This document shows, piece after piece, positions 1 through 8,739 of a stretch of 64,000 bases of DNA (within the stretch, counting starts at the first letter, position 1; the number at the start of each line of letters is the position of its first letter). The notes under the pieces are model-generated. The model was not told the DNA's origin, did no database searches, and saw nothing but the letters and a program-made list of their open reading frames with translations. A program made the position numbers and the translations under genes. Source of the DNA: Congeria kusceri. Taxonomy: Eukaryota > Mollusca > Bivalvia > Myida > Dreissenidae. The stretch spans positions 65,141,137-65,205,136 of the forward strand of contig CM051032.1 in the NCBI GenBank assembly GCA_027627225.1, given 5' to 3'.

Positions 1-34
1 AGAAAAAAAGAAAGGAAAAAGAGGGTGAACAAAA

Positions 35-840
35 TCAATGAATAGCTAATAGCGTGGAATTTCTAAGAGCCAACGCCTGCTTTAAAAATCTAGCAACATT
101 AAGCAATACAGTTCTATTTTGCGTATTGATTAATTCAAGAAATTTAAACATTGAAGGTTTCTTAAAATAATAACGGGATAAAAATTTCTTTCTTAAATCT
201 TCGAATAAAGGGCATATACACATAAAATGATATTCGTCTTCAATATCATTTTTATTGCATAATAAGCAAAAACGTTGATTTCTGTCAATTCTATTCCTAC
301 TATACCGGCCTGTTTGAATTCGGAGGGGATGTTCTGACAGTCTAAGCCTCGTGAAGAAGCATCTTAGATTATGTGGTAAGGTATCAAGATAAGTTTCATA
401 TTCAAATCTGTGTTTAATATGTTTATAGTTTTCCAGTGCGGCATTTCTTTCTATCCCCACTGACCATTGTTGTATAAATACTTCAATAACACGCTGTTTA
501 AACATCGGAAGAAACGAAGTAACATCAACATTTGCACAATTGTCAAAAACATATGAAAAACCGTGATCATTTAACATTTTTTTTACATTGGAAACCCAAT
601 TTGGTAACCCTTTCTCACAATCTAGAAGGGCTTCGTGGTATACTGTTTTCAATATAATATTATCAGTGTGTAATAATTTACACCAATATTTTATAATTTT
701 AACATATCTTGAAATATACAAAGGGTAACGGCCCAATTCGCCATAAACACCAACAGATGATGCATTTGTTTTAATTTGAAGAATTTGTTTACAAAATTTA
801 AGATGAATTCGTTCTATCTCTTTCGACTTTGAATTATAAC
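35..840 (-). mobile_element. 3' end of a 5'-truncated non-LTR retrotransposon (LINE) ORF2
   Basis: An open frame of about 270 residues on the minus strand reads as the region C-terminal to the reverse transcriptase in mollusc LINE ORF2 proteins. A conserved IERIHLKFCKQIL block is followed by GELGRYPL, and a zinc-binding stretch near the C terminus reads CLLCN..DIEDEYHF.C.CP. No RT core (YxDD) is present, so the 5' part of the element is missing, as is usual for LINE insertions. The stop is near position 35 and a pyrimidine-rich tail on the minus strand runs to the window edge. The first ~30 residues of the open frame (from 934 down to about 840) look like flanking DNA rather than LINE. The clade (CR1, Jockey, RTE) cannot be fixed from this part alone. 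Confidence 0.7.
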
Positions 841-954
841 AGGCATATCTCGAGACCAGTACTGGCAAGCAGTGCGCGGGGACATACAGCTTGAATGGAC
901 GTGCAATGCATGCTCGCAGGTAAAGTGCTATCATGCAGGCATTGTCGTTTATGT

Positions 955-2615
955 ATATATATTTTTAATGTAGGTGGATAGAATATAGATAATTGTGTTG
1001 AGTCGATGATGCACGAGCACGCGGACCTGGCTGCACCTGAGGCCAGCAGACCCAACCCGACGAACCTCATTTACGCGGTCAACCGAATGAGACAGAAGCT
1101 TAGGCCTGCTGACCCTGCTGACCTTGAATCAGAGGTACGTTTGAAAATCTTGCAAAAAGACATCTTAGGAACGTTTACCATCTACCAAATGTGAGCACAA
1201 TATTTTGATACAGACGTTACAAACATTGGCTGTATTAACAACTTGTAACATCCCACATTCAATGCTGATGATTTGTATATGGAACGCATTTTATACTCAT
1301 TATTTTAAGAATATAAGAATTATAAGAATTAAGGGCGGCAAAGATATATACAGCACATGAAAACAACATTGCTAAGAAGGCAATAAATAATGTTACATAT
1401 ACATGTACACATAATTTACATTATATATTATCTGTCGCGCTGTGCTTGATATATGTATTGCATTTTTCAGCATGACACATAGTTCATCGACGGCCAGGCA
1501 CCGGACTTCTTCCGGAAGGACATCGTGGTGGGGAACAGCAGGCACCTGGTGTTCTATACAGATCGCCAACTGGAGCTGCTGGCTGCGGCGAAGACATGGT
1601 ATATGGACGGTACCTTCAGAGTCGTCAAGAGTCCGTTCAAACAGCTCTTCAGCATCCATGCTTTCGTCAAGTGTGGCGACAGTCTGAAGCAGATCCCGCT
1701 GGTGTTCTGCATTATGTCGGGGAAGAGTAAACACGACTACTATGAGGTATGTATTTTATACATAATTATAACTTACGTCAATTTTAACTATTCCATTTTA
1801 TTGAGAAAAAAAACACTACAGAAATTAAATTTTCTCATTAATGATTTTTAACATTAACATTTTCTGATTTATACGCACGTGAATAGATGTGTTCAGCTTC
1901 CAACGATCCTTGATGAAGTGCATCATATTGCAATTGTGATAAAATTTAATACATGTATATTGCCAAGTTGAAATAACAATCTTTACCTTATATCCATTAA
2001 AATCATTATATCGCAATGTTGTTACTCAAATTTACAGGTCCTCAGAGCCATTGATCGCAGATTTCCGGACGACATTGCTGTGCGAACCTTCGTCAACGAC
2101 TTCGAGGCCTGTGGCAGGCGCTGAGGAAGCGTTTCCCGGGGTACGCTATTCGTGGGTGCGCCTTCCACTGGTCACAAGCTGTGTTCCGGGAGATACAGGA
2201 GATTGGCTTGCAGGTAATAGATAAAACTATATTAAATGTAATACCATCAAATACAGTAAAATTGGATTACCATAATAAGTACTTTAAATGTAATTCCATA
2301 AAAAAGTACATGCAATACCATAGAAAGAAAAATATTCTTATACAATTTATAGTATAAACATTATTTAGACATAAAAAATAAAAATTAAAATGAACATGTT
2401 CTTCCATTTACAATTTTAATTTCAGACGGCGTTTAAATGTAAATTCATAAAAAGTAGATCTACATGCAATACCACAAACATAACAATATTCTAATACAAT
2501 TTATATTATAAAAATAATTAAGACATAGAAAATAATAACTCTAAAAAGATGTTCTTTCATTTACAATTTTAATTTCAGACGGCATACAATCCGAACTCAC
2601 CAGGTGCCGAATTAA
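955..2615 (+). pseudogene. Decayed MULE transposase, same family as the one at 28.4-31.0 kb
   Basis: Three exon-like blocks match consecutive exons of the MULE gene on the minus strand at 28.4-31.0 kb. Block 1 (about 1006-1134) carries RMRQKLRPADPADLESE and ends at a GT donor. Block 2 (1471-1746) carries QLELLAAAKTWYMDGTFRVVK with the first catalytic Asp, followed by a GT donor. Block 3 (2038-2213) carries FVNDFEA with the second catalytic Asp, and the CAFH motif. Lesions visible: an in-frame TAG at 1480-1482, and a shift just after FEA near 2107 that is best explained by loss of one copy of a GGCC tandem. A further GT...AG interval (2214-2580) interrupts the sequence where the other copy is continuous. 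Homology stops near 2615, and no PHD or FLYWCH part or TIR is seen. It is a truncated, inactive relic. Confidence 0.75.
2280..2580 (+). repeat. 153-bp tandem duplication including a splice-acceptor-like end
   Basis: Two imperfect copies of an AT-rich segment end in the same TTTACAATTTTAATTTCAGACGGC string, with acceptor AGs at about 2425 and 2578, 153 bp apart. The block lies inside the putative extra intron of the MULE relic. Confidence 0.7.
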
Positions 2616-2619
2616 CTAG

Positions 2620-3270
2620 CATTCAACAAGTTACCCCTAGACAGAAGGGTATGCTTAGCTTGTTAACTGTAGGTGGATCAATTAAGGTGAATTACAGCAT
2701 CCAGAACAGATGGCATGTCAGGCTGTTGTACGTCGAACTGAATCCTCAAAGTCAATCTTGGCAGTTGACGTATTAGGCAGCGGTAGCGCAGTCCGGTTTG
2801 GCAGGCAGTGCGAGATATTCAACGTAATTTCCGGTACTTTGTAGGTATTCAAGTACTCCTCACACACGTCGACAGATCAAAATTTACGTGAACAATGACA
2901 TAAAAAAATTAATGTGTTTATAAAATATTATAAGAAAGTAGGCCAGTAGAATAGCACCCTATATGTTAGAAACCCTGTAACAGGTGATTAAACGAAACCA
3001 TTCAAATGAAATGATAGGTAAAATTAAATAACTTGTGCAAGTTAGAATAAAGTGGTCCGTAAGCAATATTTTACCATTAGAGTTTAACGCGCAAACTTTT
3101 ACTGTGCCTGACCCTATAACATAGTGACAGGGGAAGTTAATCCAGAATACCCAATATGCATACAGTACACAATGTGTGTACACTCAATTTTAAGAATAGA
3201 CTTCCACTTACGCCTGACCAGTGTTGTTTATACAATCACATTGATTTAAAAGGTATTATTTTCTGGTATG
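2620..3270. other. Stretch without recognisable gene
   Basis: AT-rich sequence between the MULE relic and the SINE-like fragments. Short open frames on both strands have no recognisable motifs and biased AT-rich composition. No feature is supported here. Confidence 0.5.
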
Positions 3271-3276
3271 TTTTTA

Positions 3277-3375
3277 AGTTCCCATAGTAGGGCAGTCGGT
3301 AAAACGGAGTTACGGAGTACACATTTGTCCATCGCCCTATTAGTCATGAGTTCGAGTCTTACAAATTCCTGTTCA
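3277..3375 (+). repeat. Degenerate tRNA-derived SINE head
   Basis: An A-box-like TAGGGCAGTCGG is followed about 65 bp downstream by a B-box-like GAGTTCGAGTCTT, the internal Pol III promoter layout of tRNA-derived SINEs. It does not fold as a clean tRNA and no core domain is obvious. Confidence 0.4.
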
Positions 3376-3569
3376 ATATGAAGAATCTATATTAATATTT
3401 ATCAATGATTGTTAAAGATCCCTTTTTATTTCATTTTTGGAATCGTGTAATTTAATGTTAACTTTTTATGTTATTTTTTGTTTAGTTATTTTATTATTAA
3501 TGGCGATAAAACGAAAAGTAAGAACTAATTTCACAAAATTGTTCAAACGCCATGAGAAAATATTTGACC

Positions 3570-3652
3570 CAAAAGCTATCCAAGTCTGGGATCGAACCTC
3601 GGCCCACTCAGTAGAAGGGCCAGTGCTTTATCCACTAGGCTATTAAGCTAAT
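3570..3652 (-). repeat. tRNA-derived SINE head (minus strand)
   Basis: Read on the minus strand, the segment has TAGCCTAGTGGATAAAGCAC (A box) and GGTTCGATCCC (B box) at tRNA-like spacing. It is flanked by unrelated AT-rich DNA, and no intact acceptor stem is visible. It is best taken as a SINE head rather than a tRNA gene. Confidence 0.5.
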
Positions 3653-3719
3653 GCAATTATGGTCGATTATTTATATTTAGTTTTTAAATGATGACAGGAT
3701 TCTTCAGCGTCATAGTTAG

Positions 3720-5138
3720 AAAAATATTGGAGATTGGATCTTCGAATCTCCAATATACATGTAGAACTGTATATCGGAGAATCGAATATCCAATATACAT
3801 GCACAGAGGTAGATTGGATATTCGAATTATAACATACAAAATACTCATTAGTAGAGGAAGTCAAGCCTATAATGCAAACTAGAGACAGCATAGTCGCTAG
3901 GAATGATATTGATATGCAATTTCGAATTTCCAATGTACCAGAAAAAATGTATATTGGACATTCGAATCTCCAATGTACATGTAGATAGGTATATTGGATA
4001 TTCTAATTATTACATTTGAATTGACCACTAACAGACAAAACGTGTGTAACTATGGCAAAACAGACAGCTGCAATGACTGACAATATGCTCATCGCAAATT
4101 TCTCGCCCGGTTATGCCCTCCATACCTAGTGTGTGGAACTAACTTGCTCGCGCGAATTATATGTTTGCAGTGAGTCTGGCCTTGCTTTTTCTCAAGAATT
4201 TTCATTTCAAGCCAACAAATGTCACAATTCCGCGGCCTGCAGGTAGCTTGGACATAAAGAGTTATATTAGAATATCCAGTCTTCAATTGTCTCCAAAATG
4301 TACTAGTATATTGGAGTTTAACAATTGTATATTCACAATCGTATATTTAGGGTAACAAAGTCAATGTCTGATCAACGACCGTGTCCCTGCAATCGTCAGA
4401 CTAAGCTGAGATTACCAAGCGAACATTGGGGATCGGACTTGCGCTGACCCTTCAAACGACACCTCGTTCAGCCCGATCATAGCCCGGGCGGCGGAAATAC
4501 GGGCCCGAGAAGTTCTTCCCCGGGCCTGGACGCGAGCAAACTAATGGCTTGCCAAAACTGCCCGGTTACAACGGCCGGCATTTCAATGCAGAGTGTTCGA
4601 GTTAATGACAGTGGAATGTTCGAAACTCCAATCTCCAATATCCAAAATGGTGTAGCTTGGAGATTCAAAATTGTTATTTCGAATATTCAATATCCAACAT
4701 CCGAACAAAATGTATAATGGAGATTCAGAATTGTAAATTCAAATGTCCAATCTCCAAAAAAAAGTATATATATTGGAGATTCAAACTTGTTTATTCAAAA
4801 TCATACATTTAGGGTAACAAAGTCAATGTCTGATCCACGACCATGCCTCTGCAACCGTCGAACTGATCTAAAGTACCAAGCGAACATTTGGGATCGGACT
4901 TGCGCTGACCGTTCTAACGACACCTGGCTCAGCCAGATCGTACCGCGATTGACAAAGATACCGACCCGAGACGTTCTTCTACGGGCCTGGACGCAAGCAA
5001 ACTATTGGCTTGTAAAAATGCCCGATTACACCGGCCGGCACTTGCCGGCAGAGTGTTCGAGTTAATGACAGTGGTATATTCGAATCTCCAATCTCCAATA
5101 TCCAAAAATGATGTAGATTGGAGATTCGAAATTATTAT
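3720..5138. repeat. Palindrome-rich satellite, left block (about 460-bp unit)
   Basis: Short inverted motifs (TTGGAGATTCGAA and TTCGAATCTCCAA, with variants) alternate along the block. Between them lies a GC-richer core that begins GGTAACAAAGTCAATGTCTG at about 4350 and again at about 4814, followed by the conserved CCGGGCCTGGACGCGAGCAA and CCGGCCGGCA segments. The two cores are about 462 bp apart. The same unit resumes after the Ty3 element at 12903. Open frames within it are artefacts of the repeat. Confidence 0.8.
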
Positions 5139-5188
5139 TGTAGTAGGGTGATGTATAACGGACACTTATACTGCCTTGCTATATGAGC

Positions 5189-5262
5189 TAGCTTTTATAG
5201 CGACGCGGTAGAGCGTTTGCCTAGGAACCGGGAGGTCCCGGGTTCGATTCCCATTCTGGCTT
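5189..5262 (+). repeat. tRNA-like sequence at the 5' end of the Ty3 element
   Basis: TAGCGACGCGGTAGAGCG resembles a D-arm/A box, and CCCGGGTTCGATTCCC is a good B box. The anticodon-region sequence CCTAGGAACCGGGAGG resembles that of the SINE at 10.73 kb. It sits where a 5' LTR would be expected. It may be a SINE remnant or part of the element leader. Confidence 0.5.
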
Positions 5263-5686
5263 GGGATTTTTTCAGCTGGGACACATAGTTATACAATATT
5301 TTTGATTTTACATTATGTGTTATATTTGTTGGCATATATTGGTATAGTGTGTATATATTTTCTTCTATTTGTATTTTAATATGGTATGAGAAATTGAAGT
5401 GTTTGACAGATTGAAACATCAAAAATTGGTGTATGGTGAAATAGACATTGCACTAAACAGTGATGTGAAATATTGAAAATTATAAAGTGAACATTTATTG
5501 TGAATGACATTGATATGAAATGGAGTGACATTTGTGTTAAGACTACACATAATGTCAGTGACATTTAACAAAGTGACATTACTTATTACACTTAGTTACA
5601 TTAGTGATTGACATTTTACATTACTTTATTTACAGTGAGAAATAATTGGAGTAAACTTGTGTTTATAAGTATATGCCAGTAGATTA

Positions 5687-6868
5687 ATGGCTTTGAAGAA
5701 AAGTGAAATGGAAGTGATTGAGAGTGTGAGCGATGAAAAGGGTGCAGCATTTATCTCAGAAGAAGATAAATTGTTGTTAGATGCATTTCATGCAATGAAG
5801 TTGAAGAACCCGAAATTAAGTAAAGAACAGTTGTTGAAGTTGATGATGGAAGATGAAGAAACAGAATATGAAGATAAGACTTGGAACAAAAGCCAAGAAA
5901 CAGGGAAACAAGATGTTAAGGAGCAGAAATCACAACATCTGGCATCATATAATTTCCCTAAACTGTCAAAATTTTATGGCGATGAAGGAAAAGGAGAAGT
6001 CACATGGTCGACATTCAAGTTCGAATTGGAATCTCTGATATCTGAGAAGATATATAGTGAAGAACAGATCATGCTTGGACTTAGAAGATCTCTGATGGGG
6101 ACAGCTGGAGATATTTTGAGAAGATTAGGTCCAGGGGTCAGTGTACAGAAAGTAATACAGAAATTTGAATGTACATTTGGGGCTATTGACACTAAGGAGA
6201 CCATACTTCGAAAATTTTATGCCAGTCAACAACTAGATGGTGAAAACATATCTGGATTTACATCCAGAGTTGAGGAAATTTACACTCGGGCAATTAGTCT
6301 AGGAGGTTTACAGATGGGAGATGAAGATAGTCTGAAGAGTGTTGTTTACCAAGGACTAAAGAAGGAGATGAAACATAGAGCAGCCTACAAGTTCGACACA
6401 ATCAGCGATTACGATAAATTTAAAATTGAATTGCGGAAGATAGAACAAGATATGAAAGCCGAACGACCAGATCAGAAGAAATGCAACGCTGCTGTTAATA
6501 TGGAAGGCAAGAAACAGACAGACATGGAAGAGATGAAGTCTTTGTTAGAAAAGCTGATGTCGAGAATGGATAGGATGGAGAAAGAAAAAGAAGAATTGAG
6601 ACAACAGAACTCACAACAATCTACTAATTATCAACAATATGGAGACTATGAAAGACAACAACAACAGTTATTGCGTTACAAATTTAGATCCGGAAGATAC
6701 AAAATAAACAGAGGTGAAAGATCACGAGGTGATGTACCGTACAGAGGACATGGTCGAGGCAATTTTGGATACCAACCCAGAAGACCTGTTAGCTCAAGAA
6801 CCTTCGTACCAACCTGCTATCGATGTAACGAGAAAGGACACATGCAACATGAATGCCCAAAAGTTTAA
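5687..6868 (+). CDS. gag: Ty3 Gag polyprotein
   Basis: The 393-residue frame encodes the structural protein that packages retrotransposon RNA in cytoplasmic particles. An acidic N-terminal part is followed by a capsid-like region (about residues 90-260, containing the SGFTSRVEEIYTRA block seen in retrotransposon Gag families). A Gln/Glu-rich coiled-coil-like stretch (about 285-330) and a basic Arg/Gly-rich region come next. One CCHC zinc knuckle, C-X2-C-X4-H-X4-C, occupies residues 377-390. The ATG at 5687 starts the long open frame. The frame is intact. It ends four codons after the start of a perfect -1 slippery heptamer (6856-6862), so Pol was probably made as a Gag-Pol fusion. Length and order fit Ty3/gypsy elements. 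Confidence 0.85.
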   Translation: MALKKSEMEVIESVSDEKGAAFISEEDKLLLDAFHAMKLKNPKLSKEQLLKLMMEDEETEYEDKTWNKSQETGKQDVKEQKSQHLASYNFPKLSKFYGDEGKGEVTWSTFKFELESLISEKIYSEEQIMLGLRRSLMGTAGDILRRLGPGVSVQKVIQKFECTFGAIDTKETILRKFYASQQLDGENISGFTSRVEEIYTRAISLGGLQMGDEDSLKSVVYQGLKKEMKHRAAYKFDTISDYDKFKIELRKIEQDMKAERPDQKKCNAAVNMEGKKQTDMEEMKSLLEKLMSRMDRMEKEKEELRQQNSQQSTNYQQYGDYERQQQQLLRYKFRSGRYKINRGERSRGDVPYRGHGRGNFGYQPRRPVSSRTFVPTCYRCNEKGHMQHECPKV

Positions 6869-7356
6869 GTGCTTTCAAGGTGGGGTCAACTGGGGGCACA
6901 AAGATTAGACAAGACCCAAAATTAGTTGGAGAAACTAATGAAGTCAATATTACAATTAATGAAATTGAAACTAAAGCTTTGTTGGATAGTGGTAGCTGTA
7001 TTAGTGCAGTCTCTGAATCATTTTGGAAAGAAAATTTTGATTGTCCTATAAAACCTTTGGATAGTATTTTAAATATAGAATGTGCAGATGGTCGTGAACT
7101 TCCATACATAGGGTATATTGAAGCTGAATTGAAAGTTAGTGATGGGCTTCCCGAGGCAAAGCCTATTAGTTGTTCGTTTTTAGTAACTGCAGATACCAAC
7201 TATTGTTTGAAAACACCTGTTATTTTAGGTACCAATATACTGTCTGAATTTTTAAGTGAGTGTAAAGACAATTTTGGCCAGCAATTTTTACAAAAGGCTA
7301 AACTTCACACACCTTGGTTCTTGGCATTTAGGTGTATACATATCAGGGACAAATAA
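6853..7356 (+). CDS. pro: Ty3 aspartic protease and start of Pol
   Basis: This frame is -1 relative to gag and overlaps its end. It contains the retropepsin active-site motif LLDSGSCIS (D-S-G) near codon 45 and the second-half signature VILGTNILSEF near codon 125, which fits a retrotransposon protease that matures Gag and Pol. The ATG at 6853 is unlikely to be a real start; translation most likely enters by frameshifting at 6856-6862. The frame ends at a TAA (7354-7356), and the RT region continues in the same frame just beyond, so this stop or a nearby pair of indels is a lesion in this copy. The last ~10 residues look frame-shifted, because another frame across 7331-7378 reads more like coding sequence. 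Confidence 0.75.
   Translation: MPKSLSAFKVGSTGGTKIRQDPKLVGETNEVNITINEIETKALLDSGSCISAVSESFWKENFDCPIKPLDSILNIECADGRELPYIGYIEAELKVSDGLPEAKPISCSFLVTADTNYCLKTPVILGTNILSEFLSECKDNFGQQFLQKAKLHTPWFLAFRCIHIRDK
6856..6862 (+). promoter_or_regulatory. Programmed -1 ribosomal frameshift heptamer (gag/pro)
   Basis: CCCAAAA occurs in the required phase (C CCA AAA in the gag frame), with the gag stop at 6866. Slipping back one base enters the protease frame. This is the X XXY YYZ form. No downstream pseudoknot was evaluated. Confidence 0.65.
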
Positions 7357-8739
7357 CTCAAACGCAATAACAATAGAATTGCATTGTTGAAATCGGCTGA
7401 AGCTTCAAGGATTATTCTTGGGCCAAATGAGTCCAAAGATATACGATGCTACACAGATAAGGAACTTGATGTGCAGACAACTCCTGCTATGACAACTGAA
7501 ACAATGGAAACCGGATTACCTGATTTTGTGGATATTACTCCGGGACTTGTAAATTACAGTTATGGAAAAAATGGACCTGTGATTGTTAATATTTCAAATT
7601 TGACTACAAATAGTGTGGTGATAACACCGAAAACTATTATTTGTGAATTACAGCCAGTTGTTATTGAAAATGAAATACTGAATATTGAAAAGAAAATAGA
7701 TGAAAATATAATTAGCAATTTGAACATTGATGAAAGTAAACAATTGAATGAAGAACAAACTCAACAAATTAAGGACTTGCTGTGGAAACATGTTGATGTA
7801 TTCTCCAAAAGTGAAGATGATATAGGTAATTGCAATTTGTTTAAACACAGAATTGATCTCACAGATAACACGCCCTTCAAGCAGCGACATAGACGCATAC
7901 CACCAGGCATGGTAGATGAAATTAGAAATCACCTTGAACAACTTTTGTCAGCTGGCATCATACGCAAGTCAAAGTCACCATATAGTTCAAATGTGGTACT
8001 TGTACGCAAAAAGAATGGTTCTTTGCGGATGTGCGTTGATTACAGGCAATTGAATAACATTTCAGTTAAAGATGCCTATGCAATTCCTAGGATAGAAGAA
8101 GTGTTTGATGTTCTCAATGGTGCCAAATATTTTTCAATTATAGACATGAAGTCTGGCTACCATCAGGTAGAAATAGAAGAACATCATAAAGAGAGAACGG
8201 CTTTCACAGTAGGACCGTTGGGTTTCTACGAGTTTAATAAAATGCCGTTTGGGCTTTCTAATAGCCCTGCAACATATCAGCGGCTTATGGAGGAATGTCT
8301 GGGAGATCTGAACATGAAGATATGTATAATCTACTTGGACGATCTCATTATTTTTTCAGACTCGTATGAACAGCATCTTCAAAGACTGGATCAAGTTTTA
8401 ACTAGGTTAGCTGAATGTAATTTGAAATTATCTCCAGACAAGTGTCATTTTGTACAACGTAAAGTACAATTTCTTGGACATGTCGTCAGCAGTGAAGGAA
8501 TAGAGACAGACCCTGCAAAGATAGATAAAATAAGACAGTGGCCAACTCCTCAGAATGCAGATGAGCTGAGATCCTTTATAGCATTTGCCGGTTATTATCG
8601 GAGATTCATAAAAGACTTTTCAAAGATTACCAAACCATTGAGTGACTTGTTACCTCCTTCATCAACAAAGAAAGGTAAAAGAAAATTCAGAAATCATGGT
8701 CTTGGACTGAAACTGAACAGGCTATTTTTGATAACTTGA
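7357..8739 (+). CDS. pol: Ty3 reverse transcriptase
   Basis: The frame continues after the stop at 7354. It has a linker, then a Ty3/gypsy RT: FKQRHRRIPP, the LVRKKNGSLRMCVDYRQLN block, FSIIDMKSGYHQVEI, PFGLSNSPATYQRLM, the catalytic YLDD near 8333 and FLGHVVSSEGI. A thumb/connection segment follows (AGYYRRFIKDFSKI). The enzyme copies element RNA into cDNA in the particle. Near 8681-8688, in a GAAAATTC run, the coding frame moves by one base, and the RNase H domain follows in the third frame (Q-K-S-W-S-W-T from 8688). The 17 codons before 8739 are therefore out-of-frame tail. All catalytic residues visible in RT are present; only the frame is broken. Confidence 0.9.
   Translation, partial: LKRNNNRIALLKSAEASRIILGPNESKDIRCYTDKELDVQTTPAMTTETMETGLPDFVDITPGLVNYSYGKNGPVIVNISNLTTNSVVITPKTIICELQPVVIENEILNIEKKIDENIISNLNIDESKQLNEEQTQQIKDLLWKHVDVFSKSEDDIGNCNLFKHRIDLTDNTPFKQRHRRIPPGMVDEIRNHLEQLLSAGIIRKSKSPYSSNVVLVRKKNGSLRMCVDYRQLNNISVKDAYAIPRIEEVFDVLNGAKYFSIIDMKSGYHQVEIEEHHKERTAFTVGPLGFYEFNKMPFGLSNSPATYQRLMEECLGDLNMKICIIYLDDLIIFSDSYEQHLQRLDQVLTRLAECNLKLSPDKCHFVQRKVQFLGHVVSSEGIETDPAKIDKIRQWPTPQNADELRSFIAFAGYYRRFIKDFSKITKPLSDLLPPSSTKKGKRKFRNHGLGLKLNRLFLIT

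Noticed and set aside
5189..5262. Functional tRNA gene
   Set aside because: A and B boxes are present but the acceptor and anticodon stems do not pair cleanly, and it sits inside a retrotransposon. The same holds for 3570-3652 and 10737-10810.
7384..7400. Independent start codon for the RT frame
   Set aside because: The first codon is TTG and the frame is the continuation of protease across a stop; RT is made as part of Pol, not from its own start.
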